From Prochlorococcus sp. AG-424-E18 (GTDB lineage Bacteria > Cyanobacteriota > Cyanobacteriia > PCC-6307 > Cyanobiaceae), in the NCBI GenBank assembly GCA_003210155.1, contig QCNC01000004.1:1-64000 (forward strand): a stretch of DNA of 64,000 bases, read 5' to 3'. The notes under the pieces were generated by a model. The model was not told where the DNA came from. It did no database searches and saw only the letters and a program-made list of their open reading frames with translations. The position numbers were made by a program, and so were the translations under genes. Shown here one piece after another: positions 35,010 through 45,525 of the stretch; the stretch's first letter is position 1; each line of letters begins with the position of its first letter.

Positions 35010-35936
35010 TCATGCAAGAAGGCATGACAGAAGAGCTTGTTGAGCGTGCATTCTATTTTCAGCCTGTTGAAAAATTCTACTTTTTTGACTTTCCATTGCT
35101 GCTTCAGTTATTTCTTTATTTCTATAAGCAGGGAGGCAATGAAGAATAATTGCATCTTTATTTGCCTTTTCCAATAGATCACTATCGATAGTAAACCCAA
35201 GAAAGTCTTTATCTTTCTCTTCTTTTTGATTTTCTTCACCCATAGATGACCAAACATCTGTGTATAAGACATTTGCTCCATGTACTGCAGCAATAGGATT
35301 ATTAGTGATTTTCAATAAATCCTTATTTTTATATATTTCATATGCTTTTTTAATCACCAAAGGATTAGGTTCATACCCTTTAGGACATGCAATCCTAACT
35401 TTTACTCCTAATAATGCACCACATAAAATAAGAGAATTTGCGACATTATTGCCATCACCTATAAAAGTTAAAGTCACATCTTTAAAATCAAGAAATTCCT
35501 CACGAATTGTTAAAAAATCAGCTAGAACTTGGCATGGATGTTCTAAATCTGTAAGAGCATTAATAACTGGCTTTGTAGACCACTTTGCATATTCTTCCAA
35601 ATCTGAATGATCAAACGTTCTAATTGCGATAACATCACAATATCTACTTAAAACTCTTGCAGTATCTTTAATTGGCTCGCCTCTTCCTATTTGTGATGTT
35701 GTTGGATTGAGATCAATAGTTGTCCCTCCAAGCCTAGTCATCGCAACTTGAAAACTAACTCTTGTGCGTGTTGATGACTTATCAAAGATTAGTCCTAAAA
35801 CTTTATTGTTAAGGTTTATATTTATTTTTTTATTTTTAAAGTTATTTGCAAGATCTAGAACGTGTAAAACCTCATCAGTTGATAAATCCACGCTTGATAG
35901 GAAATTATTATTAGCAAGCTTATTTGGCTTTAGCAT
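35010..35936 (-). CDS. argF: Ornithine carbamoyltransferase
   Basis: A 308-residue protein of usual family length. The carbamoyl-phosphate motif SSTRTR is at residues 54-59, the HPCQ loop appears in LEHPCQVLADFLT near 131-143, and the ornithine-site HCLPAYR is near 267. The reaction joins carbamoyl phosphate and L-ornithine into L-citrulline, the sixth step of arginine synthesis in the cytoplasm. It lies 26 bases upstream of ftsH's 3' end on the same strand, so it may be co-transcribed with ftsH. No unusual feature. Confidence 0.95.
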   Translation of the reverse strand: MLKPNKLANNNFLSSVDLSTDEVLHVLDLANNFKNKKININLNNKVLGLIFDKSSTRTRVSFQVAMTRLGGTTIDLNPTTSQIGRGEPIKDTARVLSRYCDVIAIRTFDHSDLEEYAKWSTKPVINALTDLEHPCQVLADFLTIREEFLDFKDVTLTFIGDGNNVANSLILCGALLGVKVRIACPKGYEPNPLVIKKAYEIYKNKDLLKITNNPIAAVHGANVLYTDVWSSMGEENQKEEKDKDFLGFTIDSDLLEKANKDAIILHCLPAYRNKEITEAAMESQKSRIFQQAENRMHAQQALLSCLLA

Positions 35937-35962
35937 GAATATTTTAGTTGAATGAAATACTA

Positions 35963-37825
35963 CTATGCTGGCATTTTACTCTCTGACAAGAGGTTTTTAA
36001 GATCTTCACCCTCTATAACCTCTTCTTGAAGAATTTTTTGAGAAATCGATTCAAGAAGAGGTAAATTATTCCTCAAAATATTAAGTGCTGTTTCATGCGC
36101 ATCATCAACTAAATCTCTAACCTCTTTGTCTATTGCTTGAGCAGTAGCATCACTAACAGATCTTCTTGGATTGTTTCCATTTCCTAAGAATTGACTTCCG
36201 CCTTGTTTGTCATAAGCAAGGGGACCAAGAATATCACTCATTCCGAATGTACCGACCATTTGTTCTGCTATATCAGTTGCTCTTTGTAAGTCATTTGAGG
36301 CTCCCGTCGTAATCTTCCCAAAAACGACCTCTTCTGCTGATCTTCCTCCAAGAAGTGTCGCTATTTGTCCTTTTAATTCCTCTTTAGAATTCAAAAATCT
36401 TTCTTCTGTTGGCAATTGAAGAGTATATCCAAGTGCACTCATACCTCTGGGTACAATCGAAATCTTGGCAACTTTTGAACCTCCTGGCATAAGGTGGCCA
36501 ACTATTGCATGTCCGACTTCGTGATAAGCAACAACTTTCTTCTCATCATCTTGCAAAACACGACTTTTCTTTTCCAATCCGGCGACAACTCTTTCTATAG
36601 CTTCGCCTAAGTCTTGTTGTTCTACACTTTTCCTTTTAGCTCTAGCCGCAAGTAAGGCAGCCTCATTTACCATATTAGCTAAATCAGCTCCAGCGAACCC
36701 ACTAGTAGCTTGGGCAATAGAGTCCAAGTCAATTGAATCAGCTAGTTTAACCTTTTTTGTATATATCTCCAATATAGTTTTTCTACCAGACAAATCTGGT
36801 CTATCAACTAAAACTTGCCTGTCGAATCTTCCAGGTCTTAATAATGCGGCATCTAGGACTTCAGGTTGGTTAGTAGCAGCGAGTACTATAACTGGCTTAT
36901 CTGTCGAGGCAAAACCATCCATTTCGGTAAGAAGTTGATTTAATGTTTGTTCTCTTTCGTCATTACCGCCAACGACCCCCATAGATCCAGAACGACTTTT
37001 ACCAATAGCATCCAATTCATCAATAAAAATAATACATGGAGCTTTTTTCTTTGCTTGTTCAAATAGATCTCTTACTCTTGCGGCACCTGCACCAACAAAA
37101 AGCTCAACAAATTCAGAACCTGAAATTATAAAGAAAGGAACTTCTGCTTCTCCAGCAACAGCTTTTGAAAGAAGAGTTTTACCTGTTCCAGGAGGTCCCA
37201 CAAGAAGCACCCCTTTCGGGATGCGCGCACCGATGTCTGTGTATCTCTCAGGTTTTTTTAGAAAATCAACTATTTCTGTTAATTCGTCCTTAGCTTCATC
37301 AACGCCAGCCACATCAGCAAATGTTACTTTTGATTCATCATCGGGGACGTAAACTTTTGCTTTACTTTTAGTAAAACTAAGAGCTCCTTGAGCACCTCCG
37401 CCACCCATACTTCTTCTAGCGAAGAATTGTAAAACAAGAATAAAAATTAAAGGCGGAACAACCCAACTCAATATGGTTGAGAAAAAATTAGGCTTTTTGG
37501 GAGGAGCTGCAGCGAACTCCACACCTTTACTTTCTAACCTTTGTGGAAGGTCCATATCAAAAATTGGTGTTGTTGCTAAAACAGAAGGGGCACCTTCTTC
37601 GGCTCCATTTAACTCATACCTAATCTGTTCTTGAGTGATATATGCACGCTTGACTTCACCATCATTAACCTGATCTATGAATAATGAATAAGGAACCCTA
37701 GGGATTTGCATATTTTGATTTGGGAAAAGGCTGCTAAATAGAAGCAATGCTCCAACTCCTATCAAAATGATATTTACAATTCCAAATCTTCTATTAGGTT
37801 GATTATCGTCTTGTCTTATTGGCAT
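35963..37825 (-). CDS. ftsH: ATP-dependent zinc metalloprotease FtsH
   Basis: A 620-residue AAA+ protease from ATG 37825; the TTG four codons upstream is less likely, as cyanobacterial FtsH usually begins with MP. An N-terminal membrane helix lies near residues 17-33 and a second at 116-136. Walker A is GPPGTGKT at 210-217, Walker B FIDELDA near 267, SRH near 325-340, and the zinc site HEVGH at 435-439. In thylakoids and plasma membrane it degrades damaged membrane proteins, including photosystem II D1. The leader region carries an unusual dyad (see separate entry). Confidence 0.95.
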   Translation of the reverse strand: MPIRQDDNQPNRRFGIVNIILIGVGALLLFSSLFPNQNMQIPRVPYSLFIDQVNDGEVKRAYITQEQIRYELNGAEEGAPSVLATTPIFDMDLPQRLESKGVEFAAAPPKKPNFFSTILSWVVPPLIFILVLQFFARRSMGGGGAQGALSFTKSKAKVYVPDDESKVTFADVAGVDEAKDELTEIVDFLKKPERYTDIGARIPKGVLLVGPPGTGKTLLSKAVAGEAEVPFFIISGSEFVELFVGAGAARVRDLFEQAKKKAPCIIFIDELDAIGKSRSGSMGVVGGNDEREQTLNQLLTEMDGFASTDKPVIVLAATNQPEVLDAALLRPGRFDRQVLVDRPDLSGRKTILEIYTKKVKLADSIDLDSIAQATSGFAGADLANMVNEAALLAARAKRKSVEQQDLGEAIERVVAGLEKKSRVLQDDEKKVVAYHEVGHAIVGHLMPGGSKVAKISIVPRGMSALGYTLQLPTEERFLNSKEELKGQIATLLGGRSAEEVVFGKITTGASNDLQRATDIAEQMVGTFGMSDILGPLAYDKQGGSQFLGNGNNPRRSVSDATAQAIDKEVRDLVDDAHETALNILRNNLPLLESISQKILQEEVIEGEDLKNLLSESKMPA

Positions 37826-37891
37826 AGTTATGAACAATAGTGAACTTATTATAAACTAAACGAAGAGTTTCCGTATCTGTAAGGTTTTTTT

Positions 37892-37921
37892 TGGGTAAGA
37901 ACCGTACGGTACATTGACCCA
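37892..37921. promoter_or_regulatory. Nested dyad upstream of ftsH
   Basis: TGGGT (37892-37896) and ACCCA (37917-37921) flank the perfect palindrome ACCGTACGGT at 37901-37910. The 30-base stretch is the most GC-rich part of the gap between ribD and ftsH and lies 66-97 bases upstream of the ftsH start codon. It could be an operator or an RNA hairpin in the leader. No known regulator site is matched. Confidence 0.4.
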
Positions 37922-37939
37922 TAAAAATTAGTATGAAAA

Positions 37940-39034
37940 TTAATTTTTGAACGAACTTTTAACGCATATATCATTTCCAATCAAACTGTAATGACAATCA
38001 CTTAATTTAATAATTTCATGCATTTCTCTAAATTCAAAATCACTTAGCGGATTCATACTATTTTCTCCACCTAAAATTTTTGGAGCAATAAAAGTAATAA
38101 GTTCCTGAATGCAATTAGACTTAATAGCGGCAGTAGCCAATCTGGGGCCACATTCCCAAAGAACTTTATTACATCCTCTTTTTGCGAGTATTTTTGAAAT
38201 TAATTCTGGATTATCTGATAATACCTTTTCAACCTTTACACATTTCGGAATCCTTGAGAGGTAGCTTTCATTTGCTGTAGAGGAATCATAAATAACTAAG
38301 GTTTTTGCCTTACTACAATCCCAAAGATTAGATTTTGAGGGGAGATCTAAACTTTTTGTGAAAACAACTCTCAAAGGCTCAGGATTTTTGAAACCTCTGG
38401 AAGTCAAAAGTGGGTTGTCTCTTCTTAATGTGTTTCCCCCAATGATAATTGCATCAAATTCTGCTCTAAAAGAGTGAACTAATGACCTTGATTCATCATT
38501 AGTAATCCATTTACTTTTTCCATTTTTTAAAGCTATTCTTCCATCTATACTCATTGCCCACTTAAGAACTCCAAATGCTTTTTTAGTAATATTCCTATGA
38601 ATAAAAGCCTTATTTAGATCTAAGGATTCTTTTTTACATAATCCTAAATGAACTTGTATTCCAGCTTCTTTTAGAAGCTTAATACCTTTACCAGAAACTC
38701 TTTTATCAGGGTCTTCAATAGATATATATACTTTTTTTAATCCAGAGGATATCACCTTATCTACACATGGAGGTGTTTTACCTTGATGGCAACAAGGTTC
38801 AAGATTCACATACATTGTTCCACCTCTAGCATCTTTTTTTAAATTATTAAAAGCCATAGCCTCTGCATGAGGCATCCCTGCCTTGGAATGAAACCCTTCT
38901 GAAATAAGGTTTCCATTCTTATCAAGTATCACCGCTCCCACCCTAGGGTTGGGACTCGTTGTATTTTTGCCTAAAGAAGCCAAAAAAATTGCCCTTTTCA
39001 TCCATTTTGTATGGCTTACATTTTTTTCAGACAT
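37940..39034 (-). CDS. ribD: Riboflavin biosynthesis deaminase/reductase RibD
   Basis: A 364-residue bifunctional enzyme. The zinc-dependent deaminase motif HAE is at 56-58 with PCC at 80-82 and C90 (PCCHQGKTPPC). The reductase half starts around residue 150, with KWAMSIDGRIA and the NADPH-binding GGNTLRRDNPLLTSR near 202-216. It converts the diamino pyrimidine ribosyl phosphate to the ribitylamino pyrimidine in two steps of flavin synthesis. ATG 39034 is preferred to the TTG two codons upstream. It is read towards ftsH, and its start lies 15 bases before the DUF3122 gene's stop. Confidence 0.93.
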   Translation of the reverse strand: MSEKNVSHTKWMKRAIFLASLGKNTTSPNPRVGAVILDKNGNLISEGFHSKAGMPHAEAMAFNNLKKDARGGTMYVNLEPCCHQGKTPPCVDKVISSGLKKVYISIEDPDKRVSGKGIKLLKEAGIQVHLGLCKKESLDLNKAFIHRNITKKAFGVLKWAMSIDGRIALKNGKSKWITNDESRSLVHSFRAEFDAIIIGGNTLRRDNPLLTSRGFKNPEPLRVVFTKSLDLPSKSNLWDCSKAKTLVIYDSSTANESYLSRIPKCVKVEKVLSDNPELISKILAKRGCNKVLWECGPRLATAAIKSNCIQELITFIAPKILGGENSMNPLSDFEFREMHEIIKLSDCHYSLIGNDICVKSSFKN

Positions 39035-39049
39035 CTTCAAAAATTAAAT

Positions 39050-39550
39050 TCAGTTTATTGATCTCCACTCTTTAACAACGAAGGGGGGAACAGGTAACTC
39101 AGAAAAAACTCCTGACAAAGATAATCTTAATGGTCTATTTTTATCTAAATTTTTAATCAATTCATCAAGATCGAATTCTGCTGCAGCTTGTCTTCCATCA
39201 TTTGCTAATTCGACATTAAATAATGTTCTATCATCTAAAAGCCACTGTTTTCTCCCTGATTCGACCATCAAGTCAGTGGGATGATCAATCCTGAGATTCC
39301 CTGGATATCCTATTACTCTCAAGATCAATTTATCTTCAAAAATAGATGATTTATAAGCAACTAATTGCCAAGTTTCAAAGTCCAAATCCCTTAAAAACTC
39401 ACTGCTAGCATTCATTAATTCCCCATTAATTTCTGTTTCTGCAACTTCTGCAGATACTTTTAATGGGTTAAAAATAAAAGATAGTAGTAAAAGTAAAGAA
39501 AATATTTCTTTGAAAAAAATATTTTTATTTGATTTTGTAATTTTCTTCAT
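39050..39550 (-). CDS. DUF3122 protein, exported
   Basis: A 166-residue cyanobacterial protein with a lysine-rich n-region, a hydrophobic core at about 14-28 (IFSLLLLLSFIFNPL) and a VSAEV-type signal cleavage near residue 35, so it is exported to the periplasm or thylakoid lumen. The mature part has the DUF3122 pattern: FETWQLVAYKS, LRVIGYPG, WLLDDRTLF, and a C-terminal PPFVVKEW. The function is unknown. It overlaps the preceding small gene by 26 bases and lies in the RibD direction, so the three may be one transcript. Confidence 0.8.
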   Translation of the reverse strand: MKKITKSNKNIFFKEIFSLLLLLSFIFNPLKVSAEVAETEINGELMNASSEFLRDLDFETWQLVAYKSSIFEDKLILRVIGYPGNLRIDHPTDLMVESGRKQWLLDDRTLFNVELANDGRQAAAEFDLDELIKNLDKNRPLRLSLSGVFSELPVPPFVVKEWRSIN

Positions 39551-39776
39551 TTTCAGAATCCATCAGGGCATCAAGAGTTACAGCTGTTCTTACAATAGCT
39601 TGATATCTTTTGATTATTTTACGATTTTTTTCTATAACTCGAGATAAATTCAAAGAGTCTTTTTCAGAATAGCTAGATGTTAAATCGTTAGTATCTTCTT
39701 CAATAAACTCAAATTCACTATCTTTATTAATTAGAGTTAATAATAAATCATGTAATCTCTTTCTCCTTTCAGACAA
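39525..39776 (-). CDS. Conserved cyanobacterial small protein, unknown
   Basis: An 83-residue protein, acidic in the middle, with predicted helices at both ends (residues 1-18 and 42-75). There is no recognised family motif. The frame opens immediately after a stop codon, and TTG at 39776 is the only plausible start; a purine-rich run just inside argues for a late start as an alternative. It overlaps the next gene by 26 bases. The position as leader of the DUF3122-ribD group is consistent with a short helper protein. The start and function are both uncertain. Confidence 0.55.
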   Translation of the reverse strand: MSERRKRLHDLLLTLINKDSEFEFIEEDTNDLTSSYSEKDSLNLSRVIEKNRKIIKRYQAIVRTAVTLDALMDSENEENYKIK

Positions 39777-39859
39777 TTAACTTATTATGATAACTCGAAT
39801 AATAATAAGATAATTTAATAAAACATTCAAACAATTAAGTTCAATTTAATTAAATATTG

Positions 39860-41134
39860 ATGACTGAAGTTAATAGAAAAATTCATGTAATTGGGATTAA
39901 TTCTTATAAATTTGAGGATCTATCTTTTAAATTACAAAATCTATTTTTAGAAACAGAAAATATTGCAGTTCCAAATTCATATTTTGAAGAAATTAAATCA
40001 TGGAGCGAAAATGATTTAGAAAAAAAGAAATCATTTTTCTCGAGCAACAGTAATAGCGAACTTGTTAACTGGCTTAGATCTCAAAAAACTGATGTTATTT
40101 TAATTTCGAGAGGAGATCCACTTTGGTTTGGAATTGGAAGAATATTACTAGAAAATTTCTCAAAAGATGAATTAAGTTTCTACCCGTCAAATACTTGCAT
40201 TCAACTAGCATTTAGTAAGTTAAAGATCCCATGGCAAAATACTTTGAATGTGAGTATTCACGGCAGAGATTGGACTAAGTTAGTTGAGGCTTTAAAAGCA
40301 AGGCCATCAAATTTAGCTATTATTACAGATTCAAATAACAAAAGTTTAGAAATAATTAAAAAAAGCTTATCAGAATTAAATCTGATTGAATTTTATGATT
40401 TTTGGCTCTTTGAAGAAATAGGATTCGATAAAGAAAAAATAAGAAAGTTAAATCTTAAAGAGTCATTACCCTCTGATATATCGAGTTTAAATATTGTTGT
40501 TCTAACAAAAACAAATAAAAATCTCTCAAATAATAATATCCCTCTTTTCGGAATCAGTGACCATATTTTCAAGACTTTTGATGATAGACCAAATTTATTA
40601 ACAAAAAGGGAGGTTCGCGTTCAAATCTTAGCTGATCTAGAGCTTCCTAAAAATGGTGTCATCTGGGATATAGGTGCAGGTTGTGGGTCAATTGGTTTAG
40701 AGGCATTAAAACTTAGACCTAACTTAGATTTATTTTGTATTGATAAAAGAATTGGCTCAAAGGCATTAATATTAGAAAACTCAAAAAGGTTAGGCGTTAA
40801 ACCAAAATTTATTTTTGAGGAAGACATAGTTAATACCTTAAATACGAGAAATTTAATTTCTTTTGAAAAACCCAATAGATTAGTAATTGGAGGATGTGAT
40901 AAAAAGACTAAACTTCAAATTATTAATACTATTGCTAAAAGCATGAATATTGGAGATATCATTGTTATCCCAATAATTGACATTCAAACTATTAAGGATT
41001 TAAAGGAGGAATTAGAAGATAAAAATTTCAAAACAAATTTAAATTTAATTCAGACCTATAAAAACTTAAGTATTGCTGAGGGAATGAGATTAGAACCAAA
41101 TAATCCTGTTTTTCTTTTAAAAGGGAAAAAATAA
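39860..41134 (+). CDS. cobL: Precorrin-6Y C5,15-methyltransferase (decarboxylating)
   Basis: A 424-residue fusion of the CbiE and CbiT domains. The N-terminal tetrapyrrole methylase half contains ISRGDPLWFGIGR near residues 80-92, and the C-terminal CbiT half has the SAM motif GVIWDIGAGCGSIGLEAL near 263-280. It methylates C-5 and C-15 of precorrin-6Y and removes the acetate side-chain carboxyl group in cobalamin (here probably pseudocobalamin) synthesis. ATG 39860 is preferred to the TTG one codon before it. It is divergent from the small-protein group and converges on nadK with a 14-base gap. Confidence 0.9.
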   Translation: MTEVNRKIHVIGINSYKFEDLSFKLQNLFLETENIAVPNSYFEEIKSWSENDLEKKKSFFSSNSNSELVNWLRSQKTDVILISRGDPLWFGIGRILLENFSKDELSFYPSNTCIQLAFSKLKIPWQNTLNVSIHGRDWTKLVEALKARPSNLAIITDSNNKSLEIIKKSLSELNLIEFYDFWLFEEIGFDKEKIRKLNLKESLPSDISSLNIVVLTKTNKNLSNNNIPLFGISDHIFKTFDDRPNLLTKREVRVQILADLELPKNGVIWDIGAGCGSIGLEALKLRPNLDLFCIDKRIGSKALILENSKRLGVKPKFIFEEDIVNTLNTRNLISFEKPNRLVIGGCDKKTKLQIINTIAKSMNIGDIIVIPIIDIQTIKDLKEELEDKNFKTNLNLIQTYKNLSIAEGMRLEPNNPVFLLKGKK

Positions 41135-41148
41135 ATTTAAATAAATTG

Positions 41149-42057
41149 TTATTTGTTAGGTTTAGCCACATGGGGCAAACCCCAGCCCAGTTTATTTCTT
41201 AAAACTTGAAAAAATTCATGATCTTCAAGTCTAATAAACTTAACTGAGTGTTTACTTTTTCTTATTAGAACTCTATCTTCAGGCCAAACATAACAACCAG
41301 CATTTCCGTCAACAACCATTACCAACCTTTCAGGCGTCGCGGGGAAAACAGTTACTGGCTCAGAATCATTAAAAACCAATGCCCTAGATGCCAATGAATG
41401 TGGAGCAATTGGAGTTAATTGCACGACCGGGCAATCAGGTGTGATAACTGGCCCTCCAGCACTCAATGAATATGCAGTAGAACCAGTTGGAGTAGATAAA
41501 ATTACTCCATCAGCTGAAATATCCACAGGAGCATGTCGCCCTATAGAAATCTCAAAATGACACATACTTGTCAGAGGTTCTCTATGAAGAGCCATCTCAT
41601 TAAGACATAGAGACTCCCATCTTCTTTGATCATTCCTCATAACACTAATAATAAAGCAAGTTCTTTCTTCAATATCCCAATTTCCAGCAATGATTTTATC
41701 AATTGCTTCATCAAGATTTGATAAATAGGCTTCTGCAAGAAAACCTAAATGACCAGTATTTATTGTAAGGATTGGAATTTTAGCAGGTGCTGTTTGCCTT
41801 GATGCAGAAAGCACGGTTCCATCTCCGCCAAGAACAATTGCAAATTCCATTGACGAGTCAAACCCCTCGGGAACACAATTCTTATATCCCAAAGGACGAA
41901 CATGTTGATCAGGATTGGCGAATCCAACCATTCCACCAGAGCTACTAACCCTTACAACTTGAAAATTAGATTTTTCCAATTTTTTTTGAACAGAACTCGC
42001 AGTTTGAACAGCCAGTTCTTTCCCGTCATTAACTATTAGCCCTGCTTTACGTTCCAA
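41149..42057 (-). CDS. nadK: NAD kinase
   Basis: A 302-residue protein with the family signature GGDGT at residues 77-81, then GHLGFLAEA near 121-129 and the [21 protein letters not shown] block near 180-200. It phosphorylates NAD+ to NADP+ with ATP, an essential step for photosynthetic electron transport. The start is TTG at 42057, preceded directly by an in-frame stop; there is no alternative ATG before the conserved GLIVNDG strand. It reads away from pheS, with a 67-base gap to that gene. Confidence 0.93.
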   Translation of the reverse strand: MERKAGLIVNDGKELAVQTASSVQKKLEKSNFQVVRVSSSGGMVGFANPDQHVRPLGYKNCVPEGFDSSMEFAIVLGGDGTVLSASRQTAPAKIPILTINTGHLGFLAEAYLSNLDEAIDKIIAGNWDIEERTCFIISVMRNDQRRWESLCLNEMALHREPLTSMCHFEISIGRHAPVDISADGVILSTPTGSTAYSLSAGGPVITPDCPVVQLTPIAPHSLASRALVFNDSEPVTVFPATPERLVMVVDGNAGCYVWPEDRVLIRKSKHSVKFIRLEDHEFFQVLRNKLGWGLPHVAKPNK

Positions 42058-42124
42058 TCAAAAAACTAAAACTAAAACCATTTTAAACCAATTTGATTGA
42101 CAATCATAATTTAAAATTTCAATT

Positions 42125-43135
42125 TTATAAGAACTGTTCTAAGAATCTAAGATCATTAGTATAAAATTTTCTGATGTCGTCAATCTGATGTCTTACCATA
42201 CAAAATCTTTCAACTCCTAATCCCGCTGCAAATCCGGTCCATTTCTCAGAATCTATTCCTAATTTTTCTAGGACCTTTGGATCTACCATTCCGCATCCCA
42301 TTACTTCTAACCATTTACCTTTCCATTGAACATCTACTTCTGCCGAAGGTTCTGTAAATGGAAAATAACTAGCTCTAAATCTTACAGGAATATCTCCAAA
42401 AAAGGCTTTTAAAAAGGTAAGAACTGTTCCTCTTAAATGACTAAAATTTATATCTTGATCGATACATAAAACCTCAACCTGATTAAATACAGGGGAATGA
42501 GTAGCATCTACAGCATCTCTCCTATAAACTCTCCCAGGAGCAATAATTCTTACTGGAGGTGGATTTTTCTCTAAGTACCTTATCTGAACAGGAGAAGTAT
42601 GAGTCCTTAAAAGTCGATTTTCATCTAAGTAAAAAGTATCCTGCATATCTCTTGCAGGATGATTTTTGGGAATATTGAGAGACTCAAAATTATAAAAATC
42701 AGTTTCTATTTCAGGACCACTTTCAACTGAGTATCCTAAACCACAAAAAATATCTATTATTTCATCTTGAGTTGAAATTAAAGGATGCTTATTTCCAGGA
42801 GGTGTTCCAATTGAAGGGATAGTTACGTCAATTTTTTCTGTTTTAATCTTTTTGTCTAAGGCTTCATTATTTAATTGAATTTTTCTTTCATTTATTAATT
42901 CTTGCAAATTTATCTTTATTAAATTTGCCTTCTGGCCAACTATTGGTCTATCAGTGGCAGATAATTGACCCATTGTTTTCAAGATAATTGACAAGTCACC
43001 TTTTTTTCCTAGTAAGGAAACTCTTAATTGATCAAGCTCTTCATGAGTATTAGCATTATCTATATTAATTTTTGCTGTTTGAGAAAGATTATTTAATTTT
43101 TCCTCGATTTGACTTAATGATTCAATCTGACTCAC
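42125..43135 (-). CDS. pheS: Phenylalanyl-tRNA synthetase alpha subunit
   Basis: A 336-residue class II synthetase catalytic subunit. It has an N-terminal coiled-coil tRNA-binding arm (about residues 1-90), the motif 1 region [10 protein letters not shown], motif 2 [17 protein letters not shown] near 253-269, and a C-terminal [16 protein letters not shown] motif 3 with the arginine near 315. It forms a heterotetramer with PheT and charges tRNA-Phe. The gene is alone, without pheT next to it, which is the usual layout in picocyanobacteria. Confidence 0.95.
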   Translation of the reverse strand: MSQIESLSQIEEKLNNLSQTAKINIDNANTHEELDQLRVSLLGKKGDLSIILKTMGQLSATDRPIVGQKANLIKINLQELINERKIQLNNEALDKKIKTEKIDVTIPSIGTPPGNKHPLISTQDEIIDIFCGLGYSVESGPEIETDFYNFESLNIPKNHPARDMQDTFYLDENRLLRTHTSPVQIRYLEKNPPPVRIIAPGRVYRRDAVDATHSPVFNQVEVLCIDQDINFSHLRGTVLTFLKAFFGDIPVRFRASYFPFTEPSAEVDVQWKGKWLEVMGCGMVDPKVLEKLGIDSEKWTGFAAGLGVERFCMVRHQIDDIRKFYTNDLRFLEQFL

Positions 43136-43203
43136 TGATATAGTAAAAATAAGTATTGATTTATTTTACTTAAATATCGTCCATAAATAAAATTTATTGA
43201 TTA

Positions 43204-44022
43204 ATGAAACCGTTAAATATATTAATTAGCAATGATGATGGTGTTTTTGCAGCGGGAATAAGAGCTCTAGCAAAATCAGCTCAAAAAAGAGGACATAATG
43301 TAAAAGTAGTATGTCCTGACCAAGAAAGATCAGCTACTGGTCACGGACTTACTCTACAATCTCCATTAAGAGTGGAAAGAGCGGACGAATTATTTGAGAA
43401 AGGAATTGAAGCTTGGGGATGTTCTGGTACGCCTGCTGATTGCGTAAAATTAGCAATGTCTGAACTCTTGGATAAGAAACCTGATCTAGTTCTATCTGGA
43501 ATAAATCACGGTCCAAATTTAGGAACAGATATTTTTTGTTCAGGAACAGTCGCTGCAGCCATGGAAGGCACTTTAGAAAATGTTCCCTCCATGGCAATAA
43601 GCGTAGCTAGTTTTAAATGGAAAAATTTTGAATTTGCTGGAGAAATTGCTATGAATATTGCCGAACAAGCCATTAAGGATAGTTGGCCAGCTTCACTTTT
43701 ATTAAATTTAAATATACCCCCTTGCGAAAAAAGCAAAATAAGAGAATTATCCTGGACAAGATTATCGGTAAGAAAATATAAAAATCAATTTTCCAAAAGA
43801 GAAGACCCTAGGGGTGATGATTATTATTGGTTAGCAGGTGAGGTAGTCTTAGATCTTAAATCAAAAGGTTATGGCCCTAAGAATTGGCCTAGTGATGTGT
43901 CTCAAATACAAGATAATAAAATATCGCTTACACCTGTAGAACCAGATTTATTTTGGAGAGGTAATTTAGAAGTATTACCTAAAATTAATAATTCATTTAT
44001 AAATCCTTCTCAAAAGCCATAA
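43204..44022 (+). CDS. surE: 5'/3'-nucleotidase SurE
   Basis: A 272-residue protein starting with [14 protein letters not shown] (D11, D12 bind metal), a serine in RSATGHGLT near 43-51, and [22 protein letters not shown] near 99-120, the full SurE active-site set. It removes phosphate from nucleoside monophosphates and acts in stress survival. It is divergent from pheS (68-base gap), and its last 30 bases overlap the opposing DUF3611 gene. Confidence 0.93.
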   Translation: MKPLNILISNDDGVFAAGIRALAKSAQKRGHNVKVVCPDQERSATGHGLTLQSPLRVERADELFEKGIEAWGCSGTPADCVKLAMSELLDKKPDLVLSGINHGPNLGTDIFCSGTVAAAMEGTLENVPSMAISVASFKWKNFEFAGEIAMNIAEQAIKDSWPASLLLNLNIPPCEKSKIRELSWTRLSVRKYKNQFSKREDPRGDDYYWLAGEVVLDLKSKGYGPKNWPSDVSQIQDNKISLTPVEPDLFWRGNLEVLPKINNSFINPSQKP

Positions 44023-44526
44023 AGAAAAACAAACTCCAAAAAAATGGGCAGCAATAACTTGAGTGTTACTGAGCACCGATAAGATTTCAAGTCCAGTAAT
44101 TGGAATATCAGATGTCGCTGTTATCAATTGTCCAGTCGTCTGAGAGGATGCCTGTATAAATAATGCGCCCATAAGAGCTTGGTATCCAATTAATCCAAAC
44201 AAAATACCTAATAAATCAACTATTAGACCTCTTTTTATTAATTTACTGGTTTGACCTCTTGAGGGTCTTGCGTTGCTAGCAATTGCTCTTCCTGTTCTAA
44301 CTATTAACCAACCTTGCCAAAGACTAAAAAGTAGTAAAATCAAAGAAATTGTTGTAAGTGAAAGACCAGGAGCTAAGCTTAGTTGCCCTTCGCTATTATT
44401 TACAACATTTGAAAAAAGCAAAACAGCTGCAACAACAACTCCTAAAATAGATTGAATCCAAAAGCGTATCCATCCAATGCGCCGCATTCCAAATGAAAGG
44501 GACTGAAAATCAATTTTGTCAGACAT
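43993..44526 (-). CDS. DUF3611 membrane protein
   Basis: A 177-residue protein with the DUF3611 opening [28 protein letters not shown] and four hydrophobic segments at about 21-40, 55-75, 100-125 and 155-172. A cytoplasmic loop [13 protein letters not shown] lies after the second helix. This family is found mainly in cyanobacteria and plastids; its function is unknown. It converges on surE with a 30-base overlap and is divergent from ribF (68-base gap). Confidence 0.83.
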   Translation of the reverse strand: MSDKIDFQSLSFGMRRIGWIRFWIQSILGVVVAAVLLFSNVVNNSEGQLSLAPGLSLTTISLILLLFSLWQGWLIVRTGRAIASNARPSRGQTSKLIKRGLIVDLLGILFGLIGYQALMGALFIQASSQTTGQLITATSDIPITGLEILSVLSNTQVIAAHFFGVCFSLWLLRRIYK

Positions 44527-44594
44527 TCATTTGATTGAATAAACTATAATCTATTTAAATTTGCCATTAAAATTATAAAATTGCACGTAATCTT

Positions 44595-45518
44595 TTGATC
44601 TCTTTAATATCGCCATCTGAAGTAAAGAATCCCACTTCAATAGCTATTGGAAGTTTTGATGGCCTACATGCTGGCCATAGAAAATTAATACAAAGCGTTG
44701 TAGAAGAAAATCAATATACCCCAACAATTGCTAGCTTCTGGCCTCATCCCAGAGAAGTTCTATATAAAGAGACGCGTCTTAGACTTGATCTACCTTATGA
44801 AAAACTACCTATTCTTGAAAATCTCGGAATTGAACAATTAATTCTTATTCCTTTTGATAAGGAACTATCTAAATTAAGTGCAGAAAGATTTGTAAGAGAT
44901 ATTTTGATAAATCAATTACAAGCAAAAAACATTTCAGTAGGTGCTAATTTTAAATTTGGTTTTAGAAGAAGTGGAGACATAAATACTATAAAAAATACGA
45001 TTAAAGATACGGATATAAAATTAAAAATTACTCCAATTTTAGAAGACTCAGAAGGTAGAATCAGCAGCAGCAGAATAAGAGATTTATTAGAGAAAAGTGA
45101 TCTGAATAATGCTTACAAAATTCTTAATAGGCCTTATAGTTTTAATGGAAAAGTTGTTAAAGGTAAAGGGATTGGGAAGAGTATAGGATGGCCCACAGCA
45201 AATCTTGAAATAGATGGCAGAAAATTTTTACCTGGAGAAGGAGTCTACGCAGCTTGGACCACAATAGAAAATTCCAAAGAAAAAATTGAATCTGTTATGA
45301 ATCTTGGCTCTCAACCAACAATAAATCCACAATTACCATCTGCAGTTGAAGTTCATTTAATAAATAAAGATATCGATCTATATGGTTTAAATCTATCTGT
45401 AGAACCAGTAGAAAAGATTAGATCTCAAATCCAGTTCAAGAGTATAGATCAACTTTCTAATCAAATAAAAATAGATAGAGACTATGCTCAAAGTATTTTT
45501 AAAAACTACAAAAAATAA
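44595..45518 (+). CDS. ribF: Bifunctional riboflavin kinase / FAD synthetase
   Basis: A 307-residue protein. The N-terminal nucleotidyl transferase half has GSFDGLHAGHRKL near residues 19-31 and ISSSRIRDLL near 155; the C-terminal kinase half has GKGIGKSIGWPTANLE near 190 and NLGSQPTINPQ near 236. It converts riboflavin to FMN and FMN to FAD. The TTG at 44595 is the most plausible start in a frame that opens 27 bases earlier. The last eight codons run into a stretch also covered by an upstream candidate start of thiE, and the two genes are probably co-transcribed. Confidence 0.92.
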   Translation: MISLISPSEVKNPTSIAIGSFDGLHAGHRKLIQSVVEENQYTPTIASFWPHPREVLYKETRLRLDLPYEKLPILENLGIEQLILIPFDKELSKLSAERFVRDILINQLQAKNISVGANFKFGFRRSGDINTIKNTIKDTDIKLKITPILEDSEGRISSSRIRDLLEKSDLNNAYKILNRPYSFNGKVVKGKGIGKSIGWPTANLEIDGRKFLPGEGVYAAWTTIENSKEKIESVMNLGSQPTINPQLPSAVEVHLINKDIDLYGLNLSVEPVEKIRSQIQFKSIDQLSNQIKIDRDYAQSIFKNYKK

Positions 45519-45525
45519 ATTTCAA

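Noticed and set aside
45484-45525. Upstream ATG for thiE inside ribF
   Set aside because: The additional 14 residues lie inside the ribF reading region; ATG 45526, just after the ribF stop, is more natural.
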